A stretch of 64,000 nucleotides of DNA from positions 36,977 to 100,976 of the forward strand of contig JBJLGD010000038.1 of NCBI GenBank assembly GCA_045565015.1. Reading direction: 5' to 3'. Below the pieces are notes generated by a model. The model was not told the DNA's origin, made no database searches, and saw nothing but the letters and a program-made list of their open reading frames with translations. This DNA comes from GCA-2697345 sp045565015 (GTDB lineage Bacteria > Pseudomonadota > Alphaproteobacteria > Rhodobacterales > Rhodobacteraceae). Below, piece after piece: positions 44,813-53,142 of the stretch; positions within the stretch are counted from its first letter, which is position 1; the number at the start of each line of letters is the position of its first letter. The translations under genes and the position numbers were made by a program.

Positions 44813-46891
44813 TTATAGGTTTTGACATAAGCGTCTAGCATCTAATATCGCAGCATGTATGTTACGACTGGCAACAGCGTCACCGATTGCATACAATTTA
44901 AATGTTAAAGTATCATTCTGTTTAAATGGCTGACGTTGATTTTTTATAAGTGCATTAATGTCAGTTACTCCATTGTTAATAGAAAATATTCGAAGTTCCT
45001 GATACAGATCATCTAAAGGTAGCGTCCCATGTTCAACTACGACATGATCAACATATTTTTCTATTGAATGGCCCCCATAGTCACTTAAGAACGCTGCTTT
45101 TAATTTATTTCCCGATTGGTTGACGCTTCTTAATCTATAATCAGGCGTTATCTTTACATTATTATCTTTAAAATTTTTCATATACATTGGAAAGTTAGAA
45201 GCGCCCATTTCTGCTGTCATATGCCTGTCTGGCGTAACTAATTCAACTTTATATCCTCTTTTAACAATTTCTGTTATTGTTGATGCTGCTTGGTGCTGTC
45301 CATGATCATCATAAACTAGTACAGTTGGGAATGACGTCTCCTCAAATGAATTAGAATTTCCCATTAAGGCTTGCCCAGAAAGAACATCCCAAGTACTCAG
45401 ACAATTTTTTAATCCTTCTATATATTCTAAATCAGGAAGTCCGCCTGTTGCAATTATTACAATATCTGGATTTTCTTTTTTGATATATCCGATATCTGCA
45501 AAACATTGAGTGCGTATATCAACCTTAAGATGTTTTATTTCAGCTTCTAACCAAGAAACTATACCTATGAGGTCTTTCCTTATACTGGCCATTGACGCTA
45601 TCTTCACTTGGCCTCCAAGCTCTGCGGCTGCCTCTAATAAGACAACCTCATGGCCTCTTTCAGCGCAAACACGAGAAGCTTCTAACCCTGCAGGGCCGCC
45701 TCCCACGACGATAGTTTTAAAACGTTTTTTCGCTTTAGCGATCAAGTGAGGAACAGTTTTTTCTCTAGTCGTTGCTACATTATGTAAACAGAGCATTTCA
45801 CCCTCGCCATAGATGCGATCTATACAATAGCCCGCACCCACACATGGCCTAATTCTATTTTCGTTACCTTCTAACATCTTTTTAACAAGATGCGGATCGG
45901 CAATATGAGCTCTAGTCATTCCCACAAGATCTAATAGATTTTCTTTTATGGCGTATCTAGCCGTGGCAAGATCAGAGATCCGTGTAGCGTGAATAATTGG
46001 TAACGATAGCTCTGACTTGAAATAACCAGCTAACTGAAGCCAGGGTGACAATTTTTGAAACATTGCGGGTACTGAATAGTTAGCCAGCATAAACTCTGTA
46101 TCTGAACGACCAATGTTTACATTAAAATAGTCTATTGTTCCATCTAGTTCGATAATTTTAAGTGCTTCAAGAGCTTCATCTGGCTGAAGGCCTTCCTGAA
46201 GCTTGCTGTCCATTTCAACTCTAGCACCAATTACAATACTATCTCCTAATTCTTCCCGAAGTTTATCGTACAGTTGCCTTACAAATCGTAACCTATTTAA
46301 GAAAGTACCTCCATATCTATCTGATCGAAAGTTAGTGTCAGGTGACAAAAATTGTCCTGGAAGATGACCATTTTGTAATATTTCAATACCATCAAGACCA
46401 GAATCTCGGCATCGTTTTGCTGCTAATACATAATCTGAAATAACGCGCTTAATATCATGTTGATCCATTTCCTTTGGAAAACCTCTATGTGCAGGTTCTC
46501 TTACTCTTGATGGAGCAATTATTGGCAGCCAATGCCCATCGTTCCACGTTGTTCGTCGACCTAGATGGGAAATTTGACAAATTATTTTGCAATCCTCTTT
46601 ATGAATTTGATCGGATAACTTAGTGAACCATGGTAATACTTTATCAGTACTAAGATCTATTTGCCCAAAAACAGAGGGCGAGTCTAAACTCACACATGAA
46701 GACCCTCCAATCATTGTCATAGCTATGCCGCCCTTTGCTTTTTCCAAATGGTATAGTCTGTATCGTTCCTTTGGCATGCCATGTTCTGTTAACGCTGGGG
46801 CATGTGGGGTACTAACAATTCGATTTTTCAGTTTCATACCTGCTATCCGGTATGGCTCGAGGAGGGGATCATGGGATTTTTGTATATTCAT
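44813..46891 (-). CDS. NADH:flavin oxidoreductase with Fe-S and FAD domains (2,4-dienoyl-CoA reductase/TMADH type)
   Basis: 692 residues: an FMN barrel of old yellow enzyme type (residues 1-340; GLDGIEILQNGHLPGQFLSP, FRSDRYGG), an Fe-S segment, then a Rossmann FAD domain (VVGGGPAGLEASRVCAERGH). The Fe-S motif is CVGAGYC followed 11 residues later by Cys368. Against the canonical CxxCxxC-x11/12-C, position 353 is Ala rather than Cys. Relatives include dienoyl-CoA reductase, trimethylamine dehydrogenase and N-demethylases. It is first gene of the four-gene operon. The substrate is unknown. Confidence 0.88.
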   Translation of the reverse strand: MNIQKSHDPLLEPYRIAGMKLKNRIVSTPHAPALTEHGMPKERYRLYHLEKAKGGIAMTMIGGSSCVSLDSPSVFGQIDLSTDKVLPWFTKLSDQIHKEDCKIICQISHLGRRTTWNDGHWLPIIAPSRVREPAHRGFPKEMDQHDIKRVISDYVLAAKRCRDSGLDGIEILQNGHLPGQFLSPDTNFRSDRYGGTFLNRLRFVRQLYDKLREELGDSIVIGARVEMDSKLQEGLQPDEALEALKIIELDGTIDYFNVNIGRSDTEFMLANYSVPAMFQKLSPWLQLAGYFKSELSLPIIHATRISDLATARYAIKENLLDLVGMTRAHIADPHLVKKMLEGNENRIRPCVGAGYCIDRIYGEGEMLCLHNVATTREKTVPHLIAKAKKRFKTIVVGGGPAGLEASRVCAERGHEVVLLEAAAELGGQVKIASMASIRKDLIGIVSWLEAEIKHLKVDIRTQCFADIGYIKKENPDIVIIATGGLPDLEYIEGLKNCLSTWDVLSGQALMGNSNSFEETSFPTVLVYDDHGQHQAASTITEIVKRGYKVELVTPDRHMTAEMGASNFPMYMKNFKDNNVKITPDYRLRSVNQSGNKLKAAFLSDYGGHSIEKYVDHVVVEHGTLPLDDLYQELRIFSINNGVTDINALIKNQRQPFKQNDTLTFKLYAIGDAVASRNIHAAILDARRLCQNL

Positions 46892-47018
46892 CGGCTGTAC
46901 TTGAACTCCGAATTAATGTTGTGGAGATTGCAATATGGCTCATATCAAATTTAACTATAGCAAAATTAGACTAGAATTTATCGAATAGTAAAGAACTTGA
47001 TTTATTTATTTTGTTTTT

Positions 47019-47048
47019 TTGACAATGGAACAAATAACCCGTTAAGAT
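47019..47048 (+). promoter_or_regulatory. Promoter of the first DMFase-like locus
   Basis: TTGACA (47019-47024) and TAAGAT (47043-47048) are separated by 18 bases, about 55 bases before the first ATG of the 47.1-50.8 kb gene group. Confidence 0.4.
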
Positions 47049-47101
47049 CTAAAATAGATGTTAAAATAAATATTTTTTTTCTTTAACGAAAGTTGAATGC
47101 C

Positions 47102-47593
47102 ATGGATAATCCTAGCCCTGATCGTATAACCCAAGAGATTGGCGTCCTTAAACGTCGCGAAACAGAAGCGAGAATTATAGCGCCAATAATTGATGCTCTA
47201 GCTGATAGGTTTGGAAGAGAAGAGGTTTTGGAGATTATTAAAGACAAAATCATTAAGTTATCACAGCAGCAGGGAGCAAGTCTATCACAAGAGTATGGAA
47301 ATGATGTAGATGCCTTTTTAAAAACATTGGAATTTTGGACGCAAGATAACGCACTTGAAATAGATATAATCAAAAAAGACGAAAATACACTGAACTTTAA
47401 TGTTGTGAGATGTAAGTACGCAGAAATGTATAATGCCCTTGGTATTAAAGATTTAGGAGCAACGCTGTCATGTAATCGTGATTATGCACTTATCGAAGGT
47501 TTCAATCCGGAGGCAACTTTAACTCGAGAACAAACGATAATGTCTGGTAGTGATTGTTGTACCTTTAGATATAACTTTGGCTCAAAGAAATAA
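47102..47593 (+). CDS. L-2-amino-thiazoline-4-carboxylate hydrolase family protein
   Basis: 163 residues resembling the ATC-hydrolase family, which opens the thiazoline ring of 2-aminothiazoline-4-carboxylate to S- or N-carbamoyl-cysteine. Visible are VRCKYAEMYNALGIKDLGATLSCNRDYA (read in parts) and the terminal SDCCTFRYNF, with conserved Cys residues. Not all members act on thiazolines. ATG is taken over a TTG three codons earlier. It is first of three plus-strand genes ending in a DMFase-like large subunit. Confidence 0.75.
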   Translation: MDNPSPDRITQEIGVLKRRETEARIIAPIIDALADRFGREEVLEIIKDKIIKLSQQQGASLSQEYGNDVDAFLKTLEFWTQDNALEIDIIKKDENTLNFNVVRCKYAEMYNALGIKDLGATLSCNRDYALIEGFNPEATLTREQTIMSGSDCCTFRYNFGSKK

Positions 47594-47666
47594 TTTTGGA
47601 ATAAAAAATATGTGAAATGTCTAATGGTTTAGGTTGAACCAAAAATACAAAATTAGGGGGATTAAG

Positions 47667-48563
47667 ATGTCAGAATTTGGATTCGTAGGTTTAGGTCGAA
47701 TGGGTCAATCTATGGCGATTAATATGTCCAAGAAAGGTTTTGGACTTGCAGTGTTTGACATAAGAGAAGATGCGATGAAACCTTTTACTCAATTTAATAA
47801 TTGTAGACAGGCAATGAGTGCTAACGATACGATCGGGTCAGGTGCAAATATCATAACAGTTTTGCCAGGGCCGGCAGAAGTGGAGTCAGTAGTTCTTGCA
47901 AAAGGTGGTCTTCTAGATGAAATGAAAGAAGGTTCAGTCTTAATGGATCTCTCTACGGTACTACCTGAAACGACTGATAAACTAGCAAAAGCCGCAAAGG
48001 AACGAGGATGCCAATTCGTGGATGCGCCAATCGGTAGGCTGGCTCAACATGCAGACTCTGGTGAGAGCCTGTTTATGGTAGGTGCAGAAGATGGAGCTTT
48101 TGAAATAGTTCAACCTGCCTTGGAAGCTATGGGAACAACTATTTTACGATGTGGTGGGCCAGGTACAGGAACACGTACTAAACTTATTAATAATTATTTG
48201 GTTTTATCTTCGGTACAAATGAACTCAGAGGCCATTGCTTTGACTCAAAGATTTGGTCTTGACTTGGAAACTACTTTAAATGTTGTCCATGGAACAACAG
48301 CTACTAATGGTCAGTTAAAAATCAACTTTGCGTCTAAAGTTTTTAAAAATGATATCGAGCCTGGTTTCTCAATAGATTTAGCGCACAAGGATATGACTTT
48401 AATAATTGAGAGTGCAAACAAAGGGGAAATTCCAATGCCAATAGCGGCGTCTACTAGAGAAAGTATGAGTCTCGCACGAGCAAATGGATGGGGAAAGAAA
48501 GACTTTTCAGCTTTAGCTGATTTTTGGTGTGAAATGTCTAAAGTAAAAAAAGCACGTCTTTAA
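47667..48563 (+). CDS. 3-hydroxyisobutyrate dehydrogenase family (beta-hydroxyacid dehydrogenase)
   Basis: 298 residues. The NAD(P) motif is FGFVGLGRMGQSMAINMSKKG; the substrate loop DAPIGR and the catalytic Lys in GTGTRTKLINNYL are present. The family oxidises 3-hydroxyisobutyrate, tartronate semialdehyde and similar acids, or reduces the semialdehydes. ATG at 47667 is chosen for the AGGGGG 6-10 bases upstream rather than the earlier TTG. It precedes the DMFase-like gene by 15 bases, so the two are co-transcribed. Confidence 0.88.
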   Translation: MSEFGFVGLGRMGQSMAINMSKKGFGLAVFDIREDAMKPFTQFNNCRQAMSANDTIGSGANIITVLPGPAEVESVVLAKGGLLDEMKEGSVLMDLSTVLPETTDKLAKAAKERGCQFVDAPIGRLAQHADSGESLFMVGAEDGAFEIVQPALEAMGTTILRCGGPGTGTRTKLINNYLVLSSVQMNSEAIALTQRFGLDLETTLNVVHGTTATNGQLKINFASKVFKNDIEPGFSIDLAHKDMTLIIESANKGEIPMPIAASTRESMSLARANGWGKKDFSALADFWCEMSKVKKARL

Positions 48564-48578
48564 AGGGCCAGCAAAATC

Positions 48579-50780
48579 ATGCAAGATATTTCTTATTCAA
48601 AGCGGCTACCAATTACTGGATATCTTAACAATATTTCTGGTCGACCTGGTGATAAATTCGAAGCAAAGATTAGCTCTGATAAAGAGGCTAAATATTCCGC
48701 AGAGATAGTACGTATTATTTGTGCAGACCCTAATCCAGAAGGCCCAGGATTACGTTATGAACTTCAAGATTTTGGTTTGTTTGGGTCCTATCAAGGAAGA
48801 AGACAAGAAATAGACATAGGATCTTATGCTGAAATTCCCCCACATAAATGTTTTACGGCTAAAAAGATGTTACTTGGAACTTTAATTCAACCCGGACTGC
48901 TCAGGGAATCTTTTTCTGTTATTGCCTCATCTACAAATATAAACACCGACGGTTGGGCCTTAAAAGTAAATTCCAATATGATAAAGTTTACTTATTATTC
49001 AGGTGAAAAGAAAGAAGAAGTATATATCCCGATCCAATTAAATATCTCTTCTTGGTACCATGTATGGGCTGGCTATGATGTTGAAAATAGCCAGTTAATT
49101 TTAGGATATCAGACTAAAGTTGGTGGAAATAAAGTTGTCCAGAAACGAAGTGTTAAACTAAACGAATTAAAAGGTCTGTCTGGATTAATCTTAGCAGCAA
49201 AAAAAATTAATAATCTGTCCAAACAGCATTTTAATGGTCGGCTGGAAGGAACGTCTTTATATAACTGCCTACCTATCTCCGATGAAGTGCCGTGTCTTCC
49301 AGAAGACTCGCGGCACGGAGAATTAGTTGCTTGGTGGGATTTTTCTATTGCTGTTGGAACACAATCTATCATTGATCGAGGACCACTTGCACTTAGTGGT
49401 CGATTGAAAAATATTCCGTATCGCGGAATGCGCGGGGCTCGTTGGAGCGGTGGTTCAATGCATTGGAAAAATACACCTAAAGAATATTCTGCAATTCATT
49501 TTCATGAGGATGACTTGTATGATTGTTTTTGGGATACTGACTTCACTTTTGAAATTCCGCACAATACTAAGAGTGGTGTTTACGGTCTTAAATTAAATCA
49601 GGGTCATGACGAGGATATAATTCCTTTTTATATTCTACCTGCCAAGGATCAAAAAAGGAATAAAATTTGCTATCTTGCATCTACTTTTACCTATCAAGCT
49701 TATGCAAATCATCGAAGAGGAAACTGTGATCGTGAAATGCGCAGCCGTATGGTCGAATGGGGAGCTAACTTACATAATCCAGACGATTACACAGCTTATG
49801 GTCAGTCTACTTATAATTTTCATCCAGACGGTACTGGGACATCGATTTCATCGAGACTTAGGCCTATTCTTACTCATAGACCAGGACTTCTTACGTTCAC
49901 AGACCGAGCTGGATCAGGATTAAGACATTTTTCAGCTGACTCCCATCTTTTAAATTGGTTTGAAGATATTGGATTTGAATTTGATGTTATTACGGACGAG
50001 GATTTAGATAATACGGGTCTTAGCTTAATTTCTGACTATAACACTATTATCACGGGTTCGCATCCTGAGTATCATACGTCAAAGATGCTTGATACATTGC
50101 AGTCTTACCGTGATAACGGCGGCAAACTAATATATTTGGGTGGTAATGGCTTTTATTGGAAGATTACCAGAGTGCCAACGCTTCCAGGAGTTATTGAGGT
50201 AAGAAGAGCTGAAGGTGGAATTAGAGCTTGGGCTACTGCGCCAGGCGAGTCCTATCATCAACTAGATGGTGACTATGGGGGCTTATGGAGACGAAACGGC
50301 CGACCACCTCAAGCGTTGGTAGGTGTAGGTTTCTCTGCGCAAGGTTTGTTCGAAAGCTCTTACTATCGGCGGATGCCTGATAGTTATAAGTCTTCTACTA
50401 AATGGATCTTTGAAAACGTTACAGAAGAAAAGCTTGGGGACTATGGTCTTAGTGGCGGAGGTGCGGCAGGTTTTGAATTAGATCGGGCGGATTATGAACT
50501 TGGTTCTCCAGTAGAGACTATGATACTTGCTAGGAGTGAAAACCACAGTGATAGTTTTGTAGCAGTTCCTGAAGAGCTTTTAAGTCATATAAACACTGTT
50601 ACGGGAGAGAATCCAAATGATCTTATTAGGGCTGAAATAGTATATGCTAAACTACCTAAAGGTGGAGAAATTTTTTCGGTTGGTTCTATTTGTTTTTGTG
50701 GAAGCTTGAATCACAATAATGGTAAAAATGGTATATCCCAAATGTTAGAAAATGTAGTGCGACGCTTCGCTAATCTTTGA
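48579..50780 (+). CDS. N,N-dimethylformamidase large-subunit-like amidohydrolase (paralogue 1)
   Basis: 733 residues: an N-terminal LamG-like beta-sandwich (to about residue 220) and a C-terminal DMFase catalytic region with AIHFHEDDLYDCFWDTDF, ASTFTYQAYAN, GSHPEYHT and YLGGNGFYW. From recall of the Paracoccus enzyme, whose mononuclear iron is held by two Tyr and one Glu, I place candidate ligands at Tyr372, Tyr412 and Glu497, with His495 and Asn523 nearby. DMFase splits N,N-dimethylformamide to formate and dimethylamine, but distant members probably use other amides. No small-subunit gene is adjacent. Confidence 0.85.
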   Translation: MQDISYSKRLPITGYLNNISGRPGDKFEAKISSDKEAKYSAEIVRIICADPNPEGPGLRYELQDFGLFGSYQGRRQEIDIGSYAEIPPHKCFTAKKMLLGTLIQPGLLRESFSVIASSTNINTDGWALKVNSNMIKFTYYSGEKKEEVYIPIQLNISSWYHVWAGYDVENSQLILGYQTKVGGNKVVQKRSVKLNELKGLSGLILAAKKINNLSKQHFNGRLEGTSLYNCLPISDEVPCLPEDSRHGELVAWWDFSIAVGTQSIIDRGPLALSGRLKNIPYRGMRGARWSGGSMHWKNTPKEYSAIHFHEDDLYDCFWDTDFTFEIPHNTKSGVYGLKLNQGHDEDIIPFYILPAKDQKRNKICYLASTFTYQAYANHRRGNCDREMRSRMVEWGANLHNPDDYTAYGQSTYNFHPDGTGTSISSRLRPILTHRPGLLTFTDRAGSGLRHFSADSHLLNWFEDIGFEFDVITDEDLDNTGLSLISDYNTIITGSHPEYHTSKMLDTLQSYRDNGGKLIYLGGNGFYWKITRVPTLPGVIEVRRAEGGIRAWATAPGESYHQLDGDYGGLWRRNGRPPQALVGVGFSAQGLFESSYYRRMPDSYKSSTKWIFENVTEEKLGDYGLSGGGAAGFELDRADYELGSPVETMILARSENHSDSFVAVPEELLSHINTVTGENPNDLIRAEIVYAKLPKGGEIFSVGSICFCGSLNHNNGKNGISQMLENVVRRFANL

Positions 50781-50786
50781 TCTTCT

Positions 50787-51821
50787 TTAACCAGATCTAA
50801 TTTCACTAACTGCAGTTAATTGTTCAAATAATTGAGCATGCTCTTTCATTAAAGCTTTTAGGTCTTCTTTTTTAAGTTTTAGTAATTTAACTTCCTCAAC
50901 AGAGGTAATTGATGCATTTCTAGGCTCGTTTTTTAATAACCCACGTTCTCCAAAGAAATCTCCTGGGCCTAGAATTATGGGGTCTTCAAGTTCCACTTTG
51001 ACCGATCCAAATTCAATTAGAAACATTGCATCTGCTTCATCACCCTTGTTAATAATTGTTTTACCTGCAGATAATAAAACGGCTTCAAGTTTTGAATTAA
51101 TTTTGCCTATAGCCCCAACTGGTAATTGTTCAAAAAGAGGAATATTGGAAAGAGTTTCAAGTGATATAAGAAAATTCCGCTTTTGTATCTCCTCATAATA
51201 GGTGGACGCTAGAATAGCGACTGGTAATGCAAAAATACCAATACCTAAAAACATGGTTAAAGAGGCAAGTAACTTCCCAAACCCTGTAGTTGGTGTTATG
51301 TCGCCATAACCTACGGTTGTTAAAGTTGTAATTCCGAACCACATCGAGGAGAGTATGCTACCAAATGCTTCTGGATAGACGTCTTTTTCCAAAAAATGTA
51401 TCAATGTTGAGAAAATTAATAACACAGAGAATACCATTATCTGTGATCCCAAAAGTGCATAACGCTGACGGTAGACTGTTTTTATCAAAATGTTTGATGG
51501 TAATAAGACCTCATGGTTGCTAAACGCAGAATACGCTCGGAAAAGCCGAAGCATTCTTAGATCTAAAATTCCTATTAGGTAATAGTTTGCCAGAACTACA
51601 GTATCCACGATGGTTAAAAAAGTTAATTTGCGTTCAATAAATAATCTTAAAAGTAGTTCAATTATAAATAGAAACATAGAAATTTTATAAAAAACGTCAA
51701 AGAAAGTTGAAGTGAAAAATATGTCTCCTGACGAAAAAACTTGATGACCGAGGTTCAATAGTATTAGGAAGCCAAAAAATGGTCTTAGATATTTATTAAA
51801 TACTTTGGCATTTTTATTCAT
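50787..51821 (-). CDS. Potassium channel with cyclic-nucleotide-binding domain
   Basis: 344 residues with several TM segments. The S4-like helix has a few Arg (LRMLRLFRAYSAF), the selectivity filter TTVGYGD is at 168-174, and a C-terminal cNMP-binding domain lies at about 225-335 (PLFEQLPVGAIGKI and GDFFGERGLLKNEPRNASITS, keeping the Pro-Arg-x-Ala phosphate cassette). This resembles MloK1-type prokaryotic channels gated by cAMP. It starts 30 bases after the aldolase gene ends and converges with the DMFase-like gene. Confidence 0.92.
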   Translation of the reverse strand: MNKNAKVFNKYLRPFFGFLILLNLGHQVFSSGDIFFTSTFFDVFYKISMFLFIIELLLRLFIERKLTFLTIVDTVVLANYYLIGILDLRMLRLFRAYSAFSNHEVLLPSNILIKTVYRQRYALLGSQIMVFSVLLIFSTLIHFLEKDVYPEAFGSILSSMWFGITTLTTVGYGDITPTTGFGKLLASLTMFLGIGIFALPVAILASTYYEEIQKRNFLISLETLSNIPLFEQLPVGAIGKINSKLEAVLLSAGKTIINKGDEADAMFLIEFGSVKVELEDPIILGPGDFFGERGLLKNEPRNASITSVEEVKLLKLKKEDLKALMKEHAQLFEQLTAVSEIRSG

Positions 51822-51850
51822 TTATACCTCGGGAGAAAATTAAGGTTATT

Positions 51851-52900
51851 TCATCCAAAAAAGTCTTGCAGTTCATCGATAAAAAAATCAATATCCTCTG
51901 ATCCGTAACCTAAATGTGTTACAAGCCTTATTTTGTTTTGGCCTGGTCCAATTATAATACCTTTTTGACGTAGATGGCTTCTCAACTTATCAGCAATACC
52001 ATCTTTAATATCAAAAAATACCATATTTGTTTCTACTGTTGAAAGATCAACACTCAGTTGTTCAAAGTCATTTATCCGATTTGCTAAGAGGAGCGCATTT
52101 TCATGATCAATTCTCATTCTTTCAATATTGTTTTCTAAAGCATAGAGGCCTGCGGCTGCCATAACACCCACTTGACGCATAGCTCCACCAAGGAGTTTTC
52201 GTGTCCTATGAGCCCGCTTAATAAAGACCTCTGAACCTGCTAGAATAGTACCCATCGGAGCGCCAAGACCTTTCGATAAACATAAAGATACCGTATCTAT
52301 ATTTTTCAGCATATCTGAAAGGTTTACGCCTTGTTTAACAACAGCGTTCATCAGTCGCGCGCCGTCAAGGTGTGTGACAAGGCCTTTATCTTTCCCCAGT
52401 AACGCAAGCGCATCGATTTCTACGGCACTCTGCGTCATTCCATCATGAGTATTTTCTAGGCACAACATTTTTGAAACCGGATAGTGAGCATCGTCTGGCT
52501 TGATTTTTTCTATTATATCACTGGATTTAATACTTCCATTTTTAGTATTTGGAACCGTTGCAAACATTATACCTCCCAACGCAGATGCTCCCCCGGCTTC
52601 AGAGTCAAAAACGTGATAATGCTCTCCTGTTATTATTTCTTCACCGCGTTGACATTGGGTTAGCATTGCACAGAGGTTCGATTGAGTCCCACTCGACAAA
52701 AATAAGGATGCTTCTTTACCTAATAACTTTGCAGCAAATTGTTGTAGTTCGTTTGCCGTTGGATCATCTCCGTAAACATCATCTCCTAATGGAGCGGACA
52801 CCATTGCGTCTAACATTCCCCTGGTTGGTTGAGTAACTGTGTCACTCCTCATATCTAATCTCGCATGATTATTTACTTTAATCATATTCTGATAATCCAT
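51851..52900 (-). CDS. ltaE: Low-specificity L-threonine aldolase
   Basis: PLP enzyme of fold type I that cleaves threonine/allo-threonine to glycine and acetaldehyde. RSDTVTQPTRGML near residue 18, FLSSGTQSNLCAML, HLDGARL (PLP-contacting Asp and Arg) and the Schiff-base Lys210 in CLSKGLGAPMG are all visible. Length 349 is normal. ATG is preceded by AGGGTG. It is followed by the K+ channel gene on the same strand. Confidence 0.93.
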   Translation of the reverse strand: MDYQNMIKVNNHARLDMRSDTVTQPTRGMLDAMVSAPLGDDVYGDDPTANELQQFAAKLLGKEASLFLSSGTQSNLCAMLTQCQRGEEIITGEHYHVFDSEAGGASALGGIMFATVPNTKNGSIKSSDIIEKIKPDDAHYPVSKMLCLENTHDGMTQSAVEIDALALLGKDKGLVTHLDGARLMNAVVKQGVNLSDMLKNIDTVSLCLSKGLGAPMGTILAGSEVFIKRAHRTRKLLGGAMRQVGVMAAAGLYALENNIERMRIDHENALLLANRINDFEQLSVDLSTVETNMVFFDIKDGIADKLRSHLRQKGIIIGPGQNKIRLVTHLGYGSEDIDFFIDELQDFFG

Positions 52901-53142
52901 TTAACACCCTATTGAGTCAGATTTTCTAAGACGTAAAAAATTTATAATTGCTATAATAATAGTGTTTTAAACTTGTACAATATATCAATTTGACATGTAA
53001 CTAAAAAAAACATTTCGTTTTCTTTTAATAACTCATGATATGCTTTTGGAAGCAATTAAAATTGTTGTAACTTGAATAAATTAGTGGCATCCTTTGATCC
53101 ACATTTTTGTGAAATCTATTATAAAAGTTAGGGAACAGCCAT

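Noticed and set aside
46892..47101. Riboswitch ahead of the ATC-hydrolase-like gene
   Set aside because: Only promoter-like elements are visible; no conserved riboswitch core or stable stems could be traced by eye.
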